Below, one piece after another: positions 56,233 to 64,000 of a DNA stretch of 64,000 nucleotides. Under the pieces are notes generated by a model, which made no database searches, was not told the DNA's origin, and worked only from the letters and a program-made list of their open reading frames with translations. Positions within the stretch are counted from its first letter, which is position 1. Every line of letters starts with the position of its first letter. The position numbers were made by a program, and so were the translations under genes. Source of the DNA: Rickettsiella endosymbiont of Dermanyssus gallinae (GTDB taxonomy: Bacteria > Pseudomonadota > Gammaproteobacteria > Diplorickettsiales > Diplorickettsiaceae); contig NZ_CP079094.1 in assembly GCF_019285595.1 (NCBI RefSeq), positions 1,824,716-1,888,715 of the forward strand, read 5' to 3'.

Positions 56233-57486
56233 TTAAGTGGTTGGGTTAGGGGAGATGGGCGGTTTTATTATATTTTTTTCAGTTAATCCTGAGGGCGTTA
56301 CTTTATGTAATGGCGATGAAGTAATCAGTGCAAGCAATCCAATCCCTCCTTTTAAAAAACGATGCGATGTTTTTACATTATCCTGAATAGCCGCTATACC
56401 ACCCATCGTTCTATATCTTTTAGAAAAATCACTGATTCCAGATATTCCCCCATGTGCTCTGCTACGCTGATCTAATTCACTAATAGGTATTTGATAAAGT
56501 TTAGCAATATCAATAAATTGTCTTTCTATAATTTCTGGATGCTTATGGGTAGCATTAGCATTCGCAAATTGTTGAAAAAGAACACTCGATAAAATAATTT
56601 CTTTTTCTTTTACACGTAACTTATCATCCATTGAATTAATATCAATTCGTCCTTCCTTAATTTCTTTACGTAGCCACTCCAAAAATGCTTCGCCTGCTGG
56701 GTCTGTCAGCGACATATTCGCTTTTTTTCTATAGTTTTCTATTATTCCTATCTCAGCCTGAGGAATCACAGACATAAAAGAGGTCATTGGGATACGCTCT
56801 TCTTCTCCCGCCAATAAAGCAAACCAAACTTCTAGTACTTCGGGATCACTCGCTATCCAATTAAATCCTTTCTCTGAAGACGATCCCACACTATCCAATA
56901 TCTGACGTGCGAGAATAGGTGTTATAAAATGGCGTAGGTTATTAAAATTTTCTTTAATATAATCAAATTTATAATAACTTCCTTGGCCTAACATAGCGCT
57001 TGTGTAAGGATCCCATTTTTTAAGTGGGTAGGCCTTTTCGTGGTAAAGCATAACGGTATATTTTACAGCGATTTTTCCTATATCCAAGAATAATGCCGCC
57101 GTAAAAGTCGCATAAATCCACAATGCATCGTATTTAGAAATCGCAGAAAAATCTGCCTGTTTAGGAAAAAAATGTGCTAAACATAAAGACAGTACTCTTG
57201 AAACTCGCTCCAAACCATGAGATAAAAAATCGGTTTGTTGACCAAAAAAGCTACGTTCGTTTTCAGGAATTGTTTGCACAAACTCAGCAAATTTTTCGAT
57301 AACGGGTAAATAAAAATCATCGAATCGTCGTGAGGGTTTAATTAATAATTTGATAGTTCGAAGAAATACCTGATTGTCTTTTGTATCTAACAACTCAGCA
57401 GCTGACTTTATAGGATAAATACCTGAAGGTTCGCTTTTATTATTGATATTTTTTATATGACGCTTTAGGTCTTGGAATACTACCAT
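56233..57486 (-). CDS. TraI_2/HD-type relaxase-like protein (hypothetical)
   Basis: The 417-residue protein resembles the N-terminal TraI_2 domain found in integrative-element relaxases: KFAEFVQTIPENERSFFGQ, DFLSHGLERVSRVLSLC and FTAALFLDIGKIAVKY (HD-like His-Asp pair). A proper relaxase tyrosine or helicase motif is not visible. Legionella and Coxiella chromosomes carry similar stand-alone proteins, so this one is probably a domesticated relative rather than an active mobilisation protein. It lies 8 bases upstream of apaH on the same strand. The call rests on pattern memory. Confidence 0.55.
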   Translation of the reverse strand: MVVFQDLKRHIKNINNKSEPSGIYPIKSAAELLDTKDNQVFLRTIKLLIKPSRRFDDFYLPVIEKFAEFVQTIPENERSFFGQQTDFLSHGLERVSRVLSLCLAHFFPKQADFSAISKYDALWIYATFTAALFLDIGKIAVKYTVMLYHEKAYPLKKWDPYTSAMLGQGSYYKFDYIKENFNNLRHFITPILARQILDSVGSSSEKGFNWIASDPEVLEVWFALLAGEEERIPMTSFMSVIPQAEIGIIENYRKKANMSLTDPAGEAFLEWLRKEIKEGRIDINSMDDKLRVKEKEIILSSVLFQQFANANATHKHPEIIERQFIDIAKLYQIPISELDQRSRAHGGISGISDFSKRYRTMGGIAAIQDNVKTSHRFLKGGIGLLALITSSPLHKVTPSGLTEKNIIKPPISPNPTT

Positions 57487-57727
57487 TACTAACTTCTCAA
57501 TAAATTTTTCTTTTGCAGAAAAATAAGTTATAGCTAAGGAAAAATTTTTTAAAATTCCTACGCCTTTAGGAAAGCTTTAATCCTCAATTTTAAGACTTAT
57601 GATAAGTGGAAACGCCATTAGGCCATTATTAAAATGGGTCTATTTATACTATAAAATAAACGTAAATACCTATACAGTCTAGCATGAAACTGGCAGAATA
57701 ATAATGAAGTATTTTTAAGGTTTTATC

Positions 57728-57925
57728 ATGTCTAAGCCATTATCACGTAGTAGCACCAAACACTACTATGAAATTACCCCAAAAACACTACCCCTTTCTT
57801 GCCCCTTACCAAGCAATCGATTGTGGGATGCACACCCCAGGGTATATCTACCCATCACAAAAACGGGTCATGTGACTTGCCCCTATTGTGGTACGGAGTA
57901 CTTTTTACAGGACAAAGTAAATTAA
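57728..57925 (+). CDS. Zinc-finger domain protein (zf-CHCC)
   Basis: The 65-residue protein has a His and CxxC pattern in HPRVYLPITKTGHVTCPYCG, the short zf-CHCC motif related to mitochondrial complex I subunit NDUFS6. ATG 57728 is preceded by AAGGTTTTATC. It precedes waaF by six bases. Similar small proteins stand beside LPS or respiratory genes in proteobacteria; the specific function is not known. Confidence 0.85.
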   Translation: MSKPLSRSSTKHYYEITPKTLPLSCPLPSNRLWDAHPRVYLPITKTGHVTCPYCGTEYFLQDKVN

Positions 57926-57931
57926 TAATTC

Positions 57932-59056
57932 ATGCGATTTCTTGCTGAATTTATGCAAAAACTGGGTTTTTGTCGTCATGACAAAGACCAAGATTCAGGG
58001 AATATGATCAACTTTTCAAGCACGGTTAATTCTAAAAAGATCCTTATTATCAGTCCCGCATGGATTGGCGATATTATCATTGCACAAGCTTTATTTAAAT
58101 ACCTAAAACAACAAGACCCTGAAAAAACACTCGATATTATAGCCCCGCACTGGAGCCATGGCTTACTTTCGGCAATGCCAGAAATCAATAAAATAATGGA
58201 TATGCCGCTAGGCCATTCCCAATTTCAACTGAAACGACGTTGGCAAATTGGAAAATCACTCAGAAATGAATCCTACGATCAGGCGATTGTTCTACCTAAT
58301 TCTTGGAAATCAGCCATTATTCCTTTTGCTGCACGTATCCCCTTACGAACAGGCTGGCGAGGAGAAATGCGTTTTGGCTTATTAAATGATTGGCAAGTAT
58401 TAAATAAAAAAAAATTCCCGTTAATGGTGCAACGCTTTCTGGCATTAGGGGGAATATCTCCCTTTACTAATGAAATAATTCCCTGGGAACCTTATAAGCC
58501 TCATTTACAAACGAATACAACACAAGTAAAAAATACCTTAACCAATCTATCTCTATCGCTTTCAGAAAAACCACTTCTTGTACTCTGTCCTGGTGCCGCT
58601 TATGGGCCTGCCAAGCGCTGGCCTACTGAACATTTTGCTGAAGTAGCTAATACAAAACACAAAGAAGGTTGGCAAGTTTGTCTATTAGGTTCGAAGAGTG
58701 ATCAATCGGCTGCTCAATCTATACAAAAATTAACTGAAAATAGATGTATTGATCTCATTGGTAAAACTTCATTAACACAAGCCATTGATATTTTGTCACT
58801 GGCTAATGTAGTCATCAGCAATGATTCTGGCTTAATGCACTGTGCAGCGGCATTAAACAGACCATTGATTGCTTTATACGGTTCTAGCAGTCCGGAGTTC
58901 ACGCCACCGTTAACAAACTGCAAACGTATATTATTGCTCAATCTTTCCTGTAGTCCTTGTTTTCAGCGAGAATGCCCACTAGTCCATTTTAATTGTTTAA
59001 AACAATTAAAACCTAAACAAGTATTAGCGGCTATCAAGGAGTTAACATGTAAATGA
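57932..59056 (+). CDS. waaF: ADP-heptose:LPS heptosyltransferase II WaaF
   Basis: WaaF adds the second heptose to the inner core of LPS. The 374-residue GT9 protein has KKILIISPAWIGDIIIAQAL, LVLCPGAAYGPAKRWPTEHF and VISNDSGLMHCAAALNRPL, the heptosyltransferase II pattern. The first 24 residues before Met25 (58004) extend beyond the family's usual start near KILIISP, so 58004 is a serious alternative (about 350 residues, close to the E. coli enzyme). Confidence 0.93.
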   Translation: MRFLAEFMQKLGFCRHDKDQDSGNMINFSSTVNSKKILIISPAWIGDIIIAQALFKYLKQQDPEKTLDIIAPHWSHGLLSAMPEINKIMDMPLGHSQFQLKRRWQIGKSLRNESYDQAIVLPNSWKSAIIPFAARIPLRTGWRGEMRFGLLNDWQVLNKKKFPLMVQRFLALGGISPFTNEIIPWEPYKPHLQTNTTQVKNTLTNLSLSLSEKPLLVLCPGAAYGPAKRWPTEHFAEVANTKHKEGWQVCLLGSKSDQSAAQSIQKLTENRCIDLIGKTSLTQAIDILSLANVVISNDSGLMHCAAALNRPLIALYGSSSPEFTPPLTNCKRILLLNLSCSPCFQRECPLVHFNCLKQLKPKQVLAAIKELTCK

Positions 59057-59257
59057 GGTATTGCAGGCGTTTCTAGTAAGACTAAGGCAACAAGTCGCTC
59101 CAGAAAATCCCACTACCCCTCCAAGAACAGCACCGACAGCAATACCTGGAATTACAGCAGGAGGAAAAGCAGCAGTCACGGCACCAACAGCAACAGCACC
59201 AACCGCTGTCTCACCTACAATTTTACCTGTCTTCTTAAAAAATTTAGCTGTTTTCAT
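59042..59257 (-). CDS. Small glycine/alanine-rich membrane protein
   Basis: The 71-residue protein has a basic start (MKTAKFFKKTGKIVG) and a hydrophobic stretch with glycine-zipper spacing (GAVAVGAVTAAFPPAVIPGI, then AVGAVLGGVVGFSGATCC). It overlaps the waaF 3' end by 15 bases on the opposite strand. A rightward frame at the same place (59061) reads Pro/Ala/Thr-rich and looks like a shadow. Could be a small membrane-active peptide; no family assigned. Confidence 0.5.
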   Translation of the reverse strand: MKTAKFFKKTGKIVGETAVGAVAVGAVTAAFPPAVIPGIAVGAVLGGVVGFSGATCCLSLTRNACNTSFTC

Positions 59258-59379
59258 AAATAACTCTGTTATTAATTATTCAGATAATAATTTAAACTTT
59301 TTTATTTTAATTAACAACTATAACTCATTAATAAATTTTATTTATTATAAATTAATCTATTATTTCGATAAATAAATTG

Positions 59380-60768
59380 TTATTTTCCAATACAAAAACT
59401 AGAAAAAATTTTTCCTAATAGATCTTCTGCCGTAAATTTTCCTGTAATTTCATTTAAGTGATTTTGTGCAATAACAAGATCTTCGGCCAATAACTCTGGA
59501 TATTGATACGTCACTAATTTCTGCAGCCCATCAGAAAGTGCCTTTTCAGCATTATCGAGTGCCTGTAAATGTCGACGTCTTGCACTAAAGTTACCTTGTA
59601 ATGCACCATGATAGCCTACACTTACTTTAAGATAATCCTTCAGCAGTGACAAACCTTCACCCGTTTTTATCGATAAACTGATCACGTCAAAATCGGCTTC
59701 TTGCCGTAAATTCGCCTTTTCGCCACAGAGGTCTATTTTATTCCGTATCACCGTCAAACGCTTCTTAAGTGATAAATTTTTTAAAAAATCTATTTGATAT
59801 AATGATTCCAGATCGTCGAGCGACATCAACGTGCTATCAACAACATATAAAACACGATCCGCTTTTTTTATTTCAGATAAACTTCTTTTTATACCTTCCT
59901 GTTCAATTTCATCCTCTGTTTTCCTTAACCCTGCTGTATCTACAAGTTGTATTGAGAGACCATCAATAACTATTTTTTCTCGAATAACATCCCGTGTTGT
60001 TCCCGCAACCGAAGTAACAATAGCGGAACCTTGACCGCTTAGTTTATTCAATAAACTCGATTTACCGGCATTAGGTGGGCCGACAATAGCAAGTTGCATG
60101 CCTTCTTGTAACAACGCCCCCTGTTTAGCCGCCTGCTTTATTTTTCTAATCTCTAATAAAATTGTATTTAATTTTTTATGTACATCCGAGTCATTTAAAA
60201 AATCAATGGTTTCATCCGAAAAATCAATAGCTGCTTCTAAATACATGCGCAAAGCAATGAGGGTCTCTACCATCCCATTAATAAGTTTGGAAAATTCCCC
60301 TTGTAGAGAACGTACGGCAGCCCGCGCTGATTGCTCTGACTCTGCATCAATTAAATCAGCAATCGCTTCTGCTTGAATCAGATCTAATTTATTATTTAAA
60401 AATGCACGTTCTGAAAATTCGCCGGGCCGTGCTAACCGTGCTCCTAATTTTAAAACTCGCTTCAGTAAGCAATCCAGGATAATGGGACCTCCATGCCCTT
60501 GTAGTTCTAAAACATGCTCTCCCGTAAAGGAATGAGGGGCTGGAAAATGAAGCGCAAGACCTTCATCTATAGCCGTTCCATCGGCTTCCAGAAAGCTCAG
60601 ATATTCGGCATACCGAGGTTTAGGTAAGTGACCCAGTAAAGCGGCTGCAATCGTGGGTGTATCGGGTCCAGAAAGACGAACAACCCCAATTCCCCCTCGT
60701 CCTGAAGGGGTAGCAATGGCAGCGATGGTATCTAGACCTTTTTCTTCAAAATTGGATAATTGACTCAA
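59380..60768 (-). CDS. mnmE: tRNA-modification GTPase MnmE
   Basis: MnmE with MnmG puts the 5-carboxymethylaminomethyl (cmnm5) group on wobble uridine. The 462-residue protein has the tetrahydrofolate-binding N-terminal domain (GRGGIGVVRLSGP) and the GTPase domain with G1 GPPNAGKSSLLNKL, G3 VDTAGLRKTEDEIE and G4 RNKIDL. The C-terminal helix ends FCIGK with the essential Cys. It closes the rpmH-rnpA-yidD-yidC-mnmE cluster. Confidence 0.98.
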   Translation of the reverse strand: MSQLSNFEEKGLDTIAAIATPSGRGGIGVVRLSGPDTPTIAAALLGHLPKPRYAEYLSFLEADGTAIDEGLALHFPAPHSFTGEHVLELQGHGGPIILDCLLKRVLKLGARLARPGEFSERAFLNNKLDLIQAEAIADLIDAESEQSARAAVRSLQGEFSKLINGMVETLIALRMYLEAAIDFSDETIDFLNDSDVHKKLNTILLEIRKIKQAAKQGALLQEGMQLAIVGPPNAGKSSLLNKLSGQGSAIVTSVAGTTRDVIREKIVIDGLSIQLVDTAGLRKTEDEIEQEGIKRSLSEIKKADRVLYVVDSTLMSLDDLESLYQIDFLKNLSLKKRLTVIRNKIDLCGEKANLRQEADFDVISLSIKTGEGLSLLKDYLKVSVGYHGALQGNFSARRRHLQALDNAEKALSDGLQKLVTYQYPELLAEDLVIAQNHLNEITGKFTAEDLLGKIFSSFCIGK

Positions 60769-60770
60769 TG

Positions 60771-62393
60771 TTAACGCTTTTTTAGATTTTTTTGATTAAA
60801 TTGTAGTTCCATTCTGCGCGTAATGTACCATTGCTGCAATATTGAAAGCGTATTATTGACGACCCAATACAACACCAGCCCGGCTGGGAAATTTAAAAAC
60901 AAGGCTGTAAAGAGAATAGGTAAAAACTGCATTACTTTTGCTTGCGTAGGGTCCGGTGGTGGCGGATTTAAACGCTGCTGCACAAACATCGTGATACCCA
61001 TCAAAATAGGTAAAATATAATAGGGGTCTTTGGTTGATAGATCATGTATCCATAAAATAAACGGTGCTTGGCGTAATTCAACGCTTTCTAAAAGCATCCA
61101 ATAGAGCGCAATAAAGACAGGGATCTGCACTAAGATAGGCAAACAGCCTCCTAGAGGGTTCACTTTCTCAGCCTTATAGAGCTCCATTGTCGCTTGGGTT
61201 AGCTTCTGTCTATCGTCTGCATAGCGTTCCTTAAGTGCATTTAAACGAGGCTGTAGGTTGCGCATTGCCGCCATAGAACGATAGCTCTTAGCCGACAAAT
61301 GATAAAACGCTAATTTTATAAGCACCGTCACAATAACAATGGACCAACCCCAATTACCCACCACCCGGTGGATATGCTTCAATAGCCAAAAGAGAGCCAT
61401 TGAAATAAACCATAAAATGCCATAATCAACGGTTAAATCGAGATGAGGGGCAACTGCTTTTAGGCGGTCCATGCTTTCTGGACCCAAATAAAGTTTAGCT
61501 TGAGCGGTATATTGCGCCCCCGGCTCAACCTGAAAAGGATTGCCTAACATACCCAAGGTATAATTATTATCCTTTCCATAACTATAAAAATGGTATAGCC
61601 CCGCCGGTGGAACCCAAGCACTAATGAAATAATGCTGCAACATAGCGACCCAGCCGTTTTCTGTCGCCATAGAAATCCCATCACCCATTTTATCAAAGCT
61701 AACTTTTTGATAGGGTTTTTCCTGGGTAGAAATTGCTCCGCCTATATAAGAACTAATATTAAACAGGCTATGGGCAGGAACACGTTTTTTTTGCTGAAAC
61801 TGTGTATAGAGCTGCCCTTTCCACAGGGTATTGCTATGATTATTTATCTGGTAATTAATAGGAACGAGATAATCACCTCGCTTGAAAACAAACTGTTTCT
61901 GAATAGCGACATTCCCGCAGCTAGTACAGAGTAAATTAACATCTAGTTCAGATTGATCAGCGCTTAAATTGTAATTTATTTGCGCGCTTTTATACTGAAG
62001 CGTCGGTTTATCAGAGCCTGCTATCCCACTTTGTGCAACATAGTAGCTATCTGGATTATTACTGAGTAATTGAAAAGGCTGAGAATTTGCCTCGTTGGCA
62101 TGCTCTGGGTAGTTTAAAAGGTTCGCTTGAACGATGTTTCCTCCCTGAGTATCGATGACAACATCTAAAGCATCGGTTTTAACGTGTATAAAACGTTGCC
62201 CCTGGCCCGTCGTTTGCCCTTCATCTACTTGAGCGTCAGGTAGTTTCCTCATCTCCGCCGCAACGTGCTTTTCTACCACTGGCGTTGGCGCTTTTAGTGC
62301 CTGAGTATTAGGGTATTCATTTTGCCAGGCATTCCACAGCATAAATGCGATTAGAAATAAGGCGCCTAATAAGAAAACACGAGCCAGTTCCAT
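60771..62393 (-). CDS. yidC: Membrane protein insertase YidC
   Basis: YidC inserts and folds inner-membrane proteins. The 540-residue Gram-negative form has an N-terminal signal-anchor helix (LARVFLLGALFLIAFML), a large periplasmic beta domain (about 65-340) and five C-terminal helices with LNALKERYADDRQKLTQATM and NPLGGCLPILVQIPVFIALY. The C-terminus is Lys-rich. Only two bases separate it from mnmE. Confidence 0.98.
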   Translation of the reverse strand: MELARVFLLGALFLIAFMLWNAWQNEYPNTQALKAPTPVVEKHVAAEMRKLPDAQVDEGQTTGQGQRFIHVKTDALDVVIDTQGGNIVQANLLNYPEHANEANSQPFQLLSNNPDSYYVAQSGIAGSDKPTLQYKSAQINYNLSADQSELDVNLLCTSCGNVAIQKQFVFKRGDYLVPINYQINNHSNTLWKGQLYTQFQQKKRVPAHSLFNISSYIGGAISTQEKPYQKVSFDKMGDGISMATENGWVAMLQHYFISAWVPPAGLYHFYSYGKDNNYTLGMLGNPFQVEPGAQYTAQAKLYLGPESMDRLKAVAPHLDLTVDYGILWFISMALFWLLKHIHRVVGNWGWSIVIVTVLIKLAFYHLSAKSYRSMAAMRNLQPRLNALKERYADDRQKLTQATMELYKAEKVNPLGGCLPILVQIPVFIALYWMLLESVELRQAPFILWIHDLSTKDPYYILPILMGITMFVQQRLNPPPPDPTQAKVMQFLPILFTALFLNFPAGLVLYWVVNNTLSILQQWYITRRMELQFNQKNLKKR

Positions 62394-62396
62394 AAG

Positions 62397-62657
62397 TTAA
62401 CTCTTTATTGTGGGTGATTTTAAGGATTGTGGGACAGGATCATAACCGCCCGGATGCCATGGATGACAACATAGTAATCGTTTTATTGTCATCCTTAGAC
62501 CTACATAACTACCGTACTGCTGGATTGCTAATTGTGCATAGTTAGAACAGCTTGGATAAAAACGACAGGAATGCCCTAATAATGGGCTGATTAAATAACG
62601 ATAAACCTGCAATAAAAAGATCAGGCTTTTTTGTAATAAATCATTAACCTTGACCAT
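62397..62657 (-). CDS. yidD: Membrane protein insertion efficiency factor YidD
   Basis: This 86-residue protein assists YidC. It carries the diagnostic CRFYPSCSNYAQLAIQQYG and CCHPWHPGGYDPVP motifs. It overlaps rnpA by 37 bases and is followed at once by yidC. Confidence 0.96.
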   Translation of the reverse strand: MVKVNDLLQKSLIFLLQVYRYLISPLLGHSCRFYPSCSNYAQLAIQQYGSYVGLRMTIKRLLCCHPWHPGGYDPVPQSLKSPTIKS

Positions 62658-62980
62658 TGTTTATCTAAATCACACTGCAAAATCTGTTTATTAGTGAGGC
62701 ACTGGCTTGTGACGGTTATAACGATATCTAAATGAGGTAAGGACCCCTGGTTCAGTCTAAAGCTCTCGCGAATGGTTCGTTTAACCCAATTCCTAGCGCT
62801 TGCAGTAGAAACTACTTTTTTCGCAATAGCCAACCCTAAGCGCGCATATCCATGGTCATTAGGCTTCGTATAGGTCGTTAAACAACCTTGCCGAAGCTTT
62901 TTACCCAATTGGAAAGCCTGCTTAAAATCTTCTGAATTACCTAGCCTTCTAGCCTTGAAAAGCCGGTTATTTGTTATCAA
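62621..62980 (-). CDS. rnpA: Ribonuclease P protein component RnpA
   Basis: RnpA is the protein subunit of RNase P, which matures tRNA 5' ends. The 119-residue protein has RARLGLAIAKKVV-like core and the RNR motif SARNWVKRTIRESFR, preceded by the basic N-terminus RLFKARRLGNSEDFKQAF. The only start near the family N-terminus is TTG 62980, 21 bases after rpmH. Overlap with yidD and the gene order confirm it. Confidence 0.95.
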   Translation of the reverse strand: MITNNRLFKARRLGNSEDFKQAFQLGKKLRQGCLTTYTKPNDHGYARLGLAIAKKVVSTASARNWVKRTIRESFRLNQGSLPHLDIVITVTSQCLTNKQILQCDLDKQWSRLMIYYKKA

Positions 62981-63001
62981 ATTTAAAAAAATACCTAAAA
63001 T

Positions 63002-63136
63002 CTAGGCTGTTAAGCGCAAACGGCCTTTAGCGCGTCGTCGCTTAAGTATTAGACGACCGTTTTTGGTAGCCATTCTAGCTCTAAATCCGTGCGTTCTTTT
63101 TCGCTTTAGGTTACTGGGTTGATATGTTCTTTTCAT
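63002..63136 (-). CDS. rpmH: 50S ribosomal protein L34
   Basis: Translation of 63136-63002 gives 44 residues beginning [20 protein letters not shown] and ending KGRLRLTA, a classic L34. It is the first gene of the leftward rpmH-rnpA-yidD-yidC-mnmE operon. Confidence 0.99.
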   Translation of the reverse strand: MKRTYQPSNLKRKRTHGFRARMATKNGRLILKRRRAKGRLRLTA

Positions 63137-63184
63137 AATTCTGACCGTACCGTCTTTGGAAACTGTTACCGTTTAAGAGGCAGT

Positions 63185-63213
63185 ATCTTAGGTGACCCAC
63201 TTTAGATTGTCAA
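63185..63213 (-). promoter_or_regulatory. Sigma-70 promoter of rpmH
   Basis: On the minus strand TTGACA (63213-63208) and TAAGAT (63190-63185) are 17 bases apart. The -35 box is perfect. A transcript would start near 63178, giving a leader of about 40 bases. Confidence 0.8.
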
Positions 63214-64000
63214 TTCATCTGATAGCTATTTAGGGTTAAAAGTAGGCTAAGGGGGGGCTTCCATGCATGAAAAGCAATAATAGGGCCAGGTAAGCGAAAA
63301 TCAGACAAATTCCTACTGAATCCAAATAAACAACAAATCTCCCTATGAGTGTTGATCACATTATTTATTATTAATATATTTATTTAGAAAGATAGTAGTG
63401 ATAGTAAGCAAGGACAAATTCTGTGGATAACCCACTATTTGCTATTTTTTTCATGGAGTTAAGAGAAAAAATAGCCCTGCATAAGCTGCGCGTAGCAGTT
63501 GATGGTTAAGTGGCAATGTCGTTTATTTTTTATACTCGTGTATTTTCAGTCATTCTATGCACAGATTTGATACGTGATATTCACAAGCTTGGCAGCCTTA
63601 CAAGAATGAAGTATTTATTGGGCGTGAGATCCGAGTGGATAAGGGATAAGTAGTTCACTACCTGTACTAAGGAGATATTTATTACGCGTTGCTGATGATA
63701 AATGTGTATTCTTTTTACAATTGATATTTTTAATTAGGTGTAGCACAGCCCTTTGTATAAAATACTCAAGAAGGATATTATTAGTCTCGAAAATAAACAT
63801 TGGGTTAGTAGCTTTTCTTTTTAATTGATTTACCCCACGCTTATCTTTAAGTCGGCAGTTAATATTCTGGGTGATTGCTTATTCAGCTTGTAACGTTGGC
63901 CTCTTTGAGGCGATAGCTCTGTTTGAAATTCAAATAAACACCGGATGTGATACAAGTAATTTAATTCCTATGCTTCATACTAGCTTCTAAAGATCGTATT
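63214..64000. other. Gene-free region, candidate part of oriC
   Basis: These ~790 bases carry no convincing gene; a 61-codon leftward frame at 63615-63800 looks random. A perfect DnaA box (TGTGGATAA, 63422-63430) and a one-mismatch box (AGTGGATAA, 63634-63642) lie near an AT-rich tract (63358-63392, TTATTTATTATTAATATATT). Position beside rpmH, where dnaA commonly follows, supports an origin. Only two good boxes are seen, so this is tentative. Confidence 0.5.

Noticed and set aside
59061..59375. Rightward Pro/Ala/Thr-rich frame opposite the small glycine-rich protein
   Set aside because: It has no ribosome site, runs into AT-rich DNA with an unlikely Asn/Tyr tail, and is explained as the antisense of the leftward gene.
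63615..63800. 61-codon leftward frame in the candidate origin
   Set aside because: No start signal, no similarity and random composition.
1..64000. CRISPR arrays, tRNA and rRNA genes
   Set aside because: No regular short repeats with spacers, no tRNA-like TTCGA arms with cloverleaf context and no rRNA sequence were seen on reading.

Overview
The window looks like chromosome from an intracellular gammaproteobacterium of the order Legionellales, most likely family Coxiellaceae (Rickettsiella/Diplorickettsia-like). This is an inference. It rests on AT-rich coding sequence, Legionella/Coxiella-type gene neighbourhoods (kdsD-lptCAB-hpf, ubiE-ubiJ-ubiB-tatA, surE-yqaA-rpoS, rpmH-rnpA-yidD-yidC-mnmE), a small IcmC/IcmD-like membrane protein of the kind found in Dot/Icm type IVB secretion systems, an LssY-type membrane phosphatase, several large unrecognised proteins, and many decaying genes. 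No tRNA, rRNA or CRISPR array was found.

Layout. 1-5700: end of a NitT/TauT-type ABC ATPase, then LPS genes kdsD, lptC, lptA, lptB, then hpf and purB; kdsC and rpoN, usual members of this locus, are missing. 5700-9450: a broken YiiX-like hydrolase and clpB. 9770-15800: sppA, a pilin-like gene, then a leftward ubiquinone operon (ubiE, ubiJ, ubiB) that runs on through tatA, a lone response regulator and ispH. 16000-18300: unrecognised genes. 18450-22270: typA, sodC, an amidase. 22590-24100: a secreted Cys-rich protein and an IS256-type relic. 24170-29720: metK-ahcY and two overlapping MFS transporters. 29850-38060: tdk, a thioredoxin-like protein, a 710-residue orphan, tusE, a BI-1 protein, murI, a frameshifted TauE, a zinc/cation exporter and lolA. 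38130-45590: biotin genes bioB-F-C-D leftward and bioA rightward, with debris and a UbiA-family gene between them. 45580-52340: a VUT transporter, rpoS, yqaA, surE, the IcmC-like gene, fimT-like, UDG family 4, DUF333, lipB, lipA. 52340-59260: a DedA-PAP2-LssY fusion, orphans, apaH, a zinc-finger protein, waaF. 59380-63140: mnmE, yidC, yidD, rnpA, rpmH. A gene-free stretch with a DnaA box and an AT-rich tract (63214-64000) may be part of oriC.

The most striking content is two families of short interspersed repeats. Repeat A is 247 bp, GC-rich, present five times and almost identical each time. It can fold into several stems, including a long imperfect hairpin near one end. Removing it exactly from one broken gene restores the reading frame, and removing it from another restores a plausible C-terminus. 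It therefore behaves as a mobile unit that leaves no target duplication. Repeat B is about 125 bp, has imperfect inverted ends of the form TATACTC...GAGTATA, and occurs as three full-length and several internally deleted copies at gene boundaries. There it supplies ribosome-binding sites, start-proximal codons or stop codons to kdsD, lptC, bioF and bioB.

Functionally, the window carries biotin, lipoate, ubiquinone, SAM and LPS-transport functions. A nearly complete biotin pathway would fit a host-associated lifestyle with vitamin supply, but the sequence does not show this directly.
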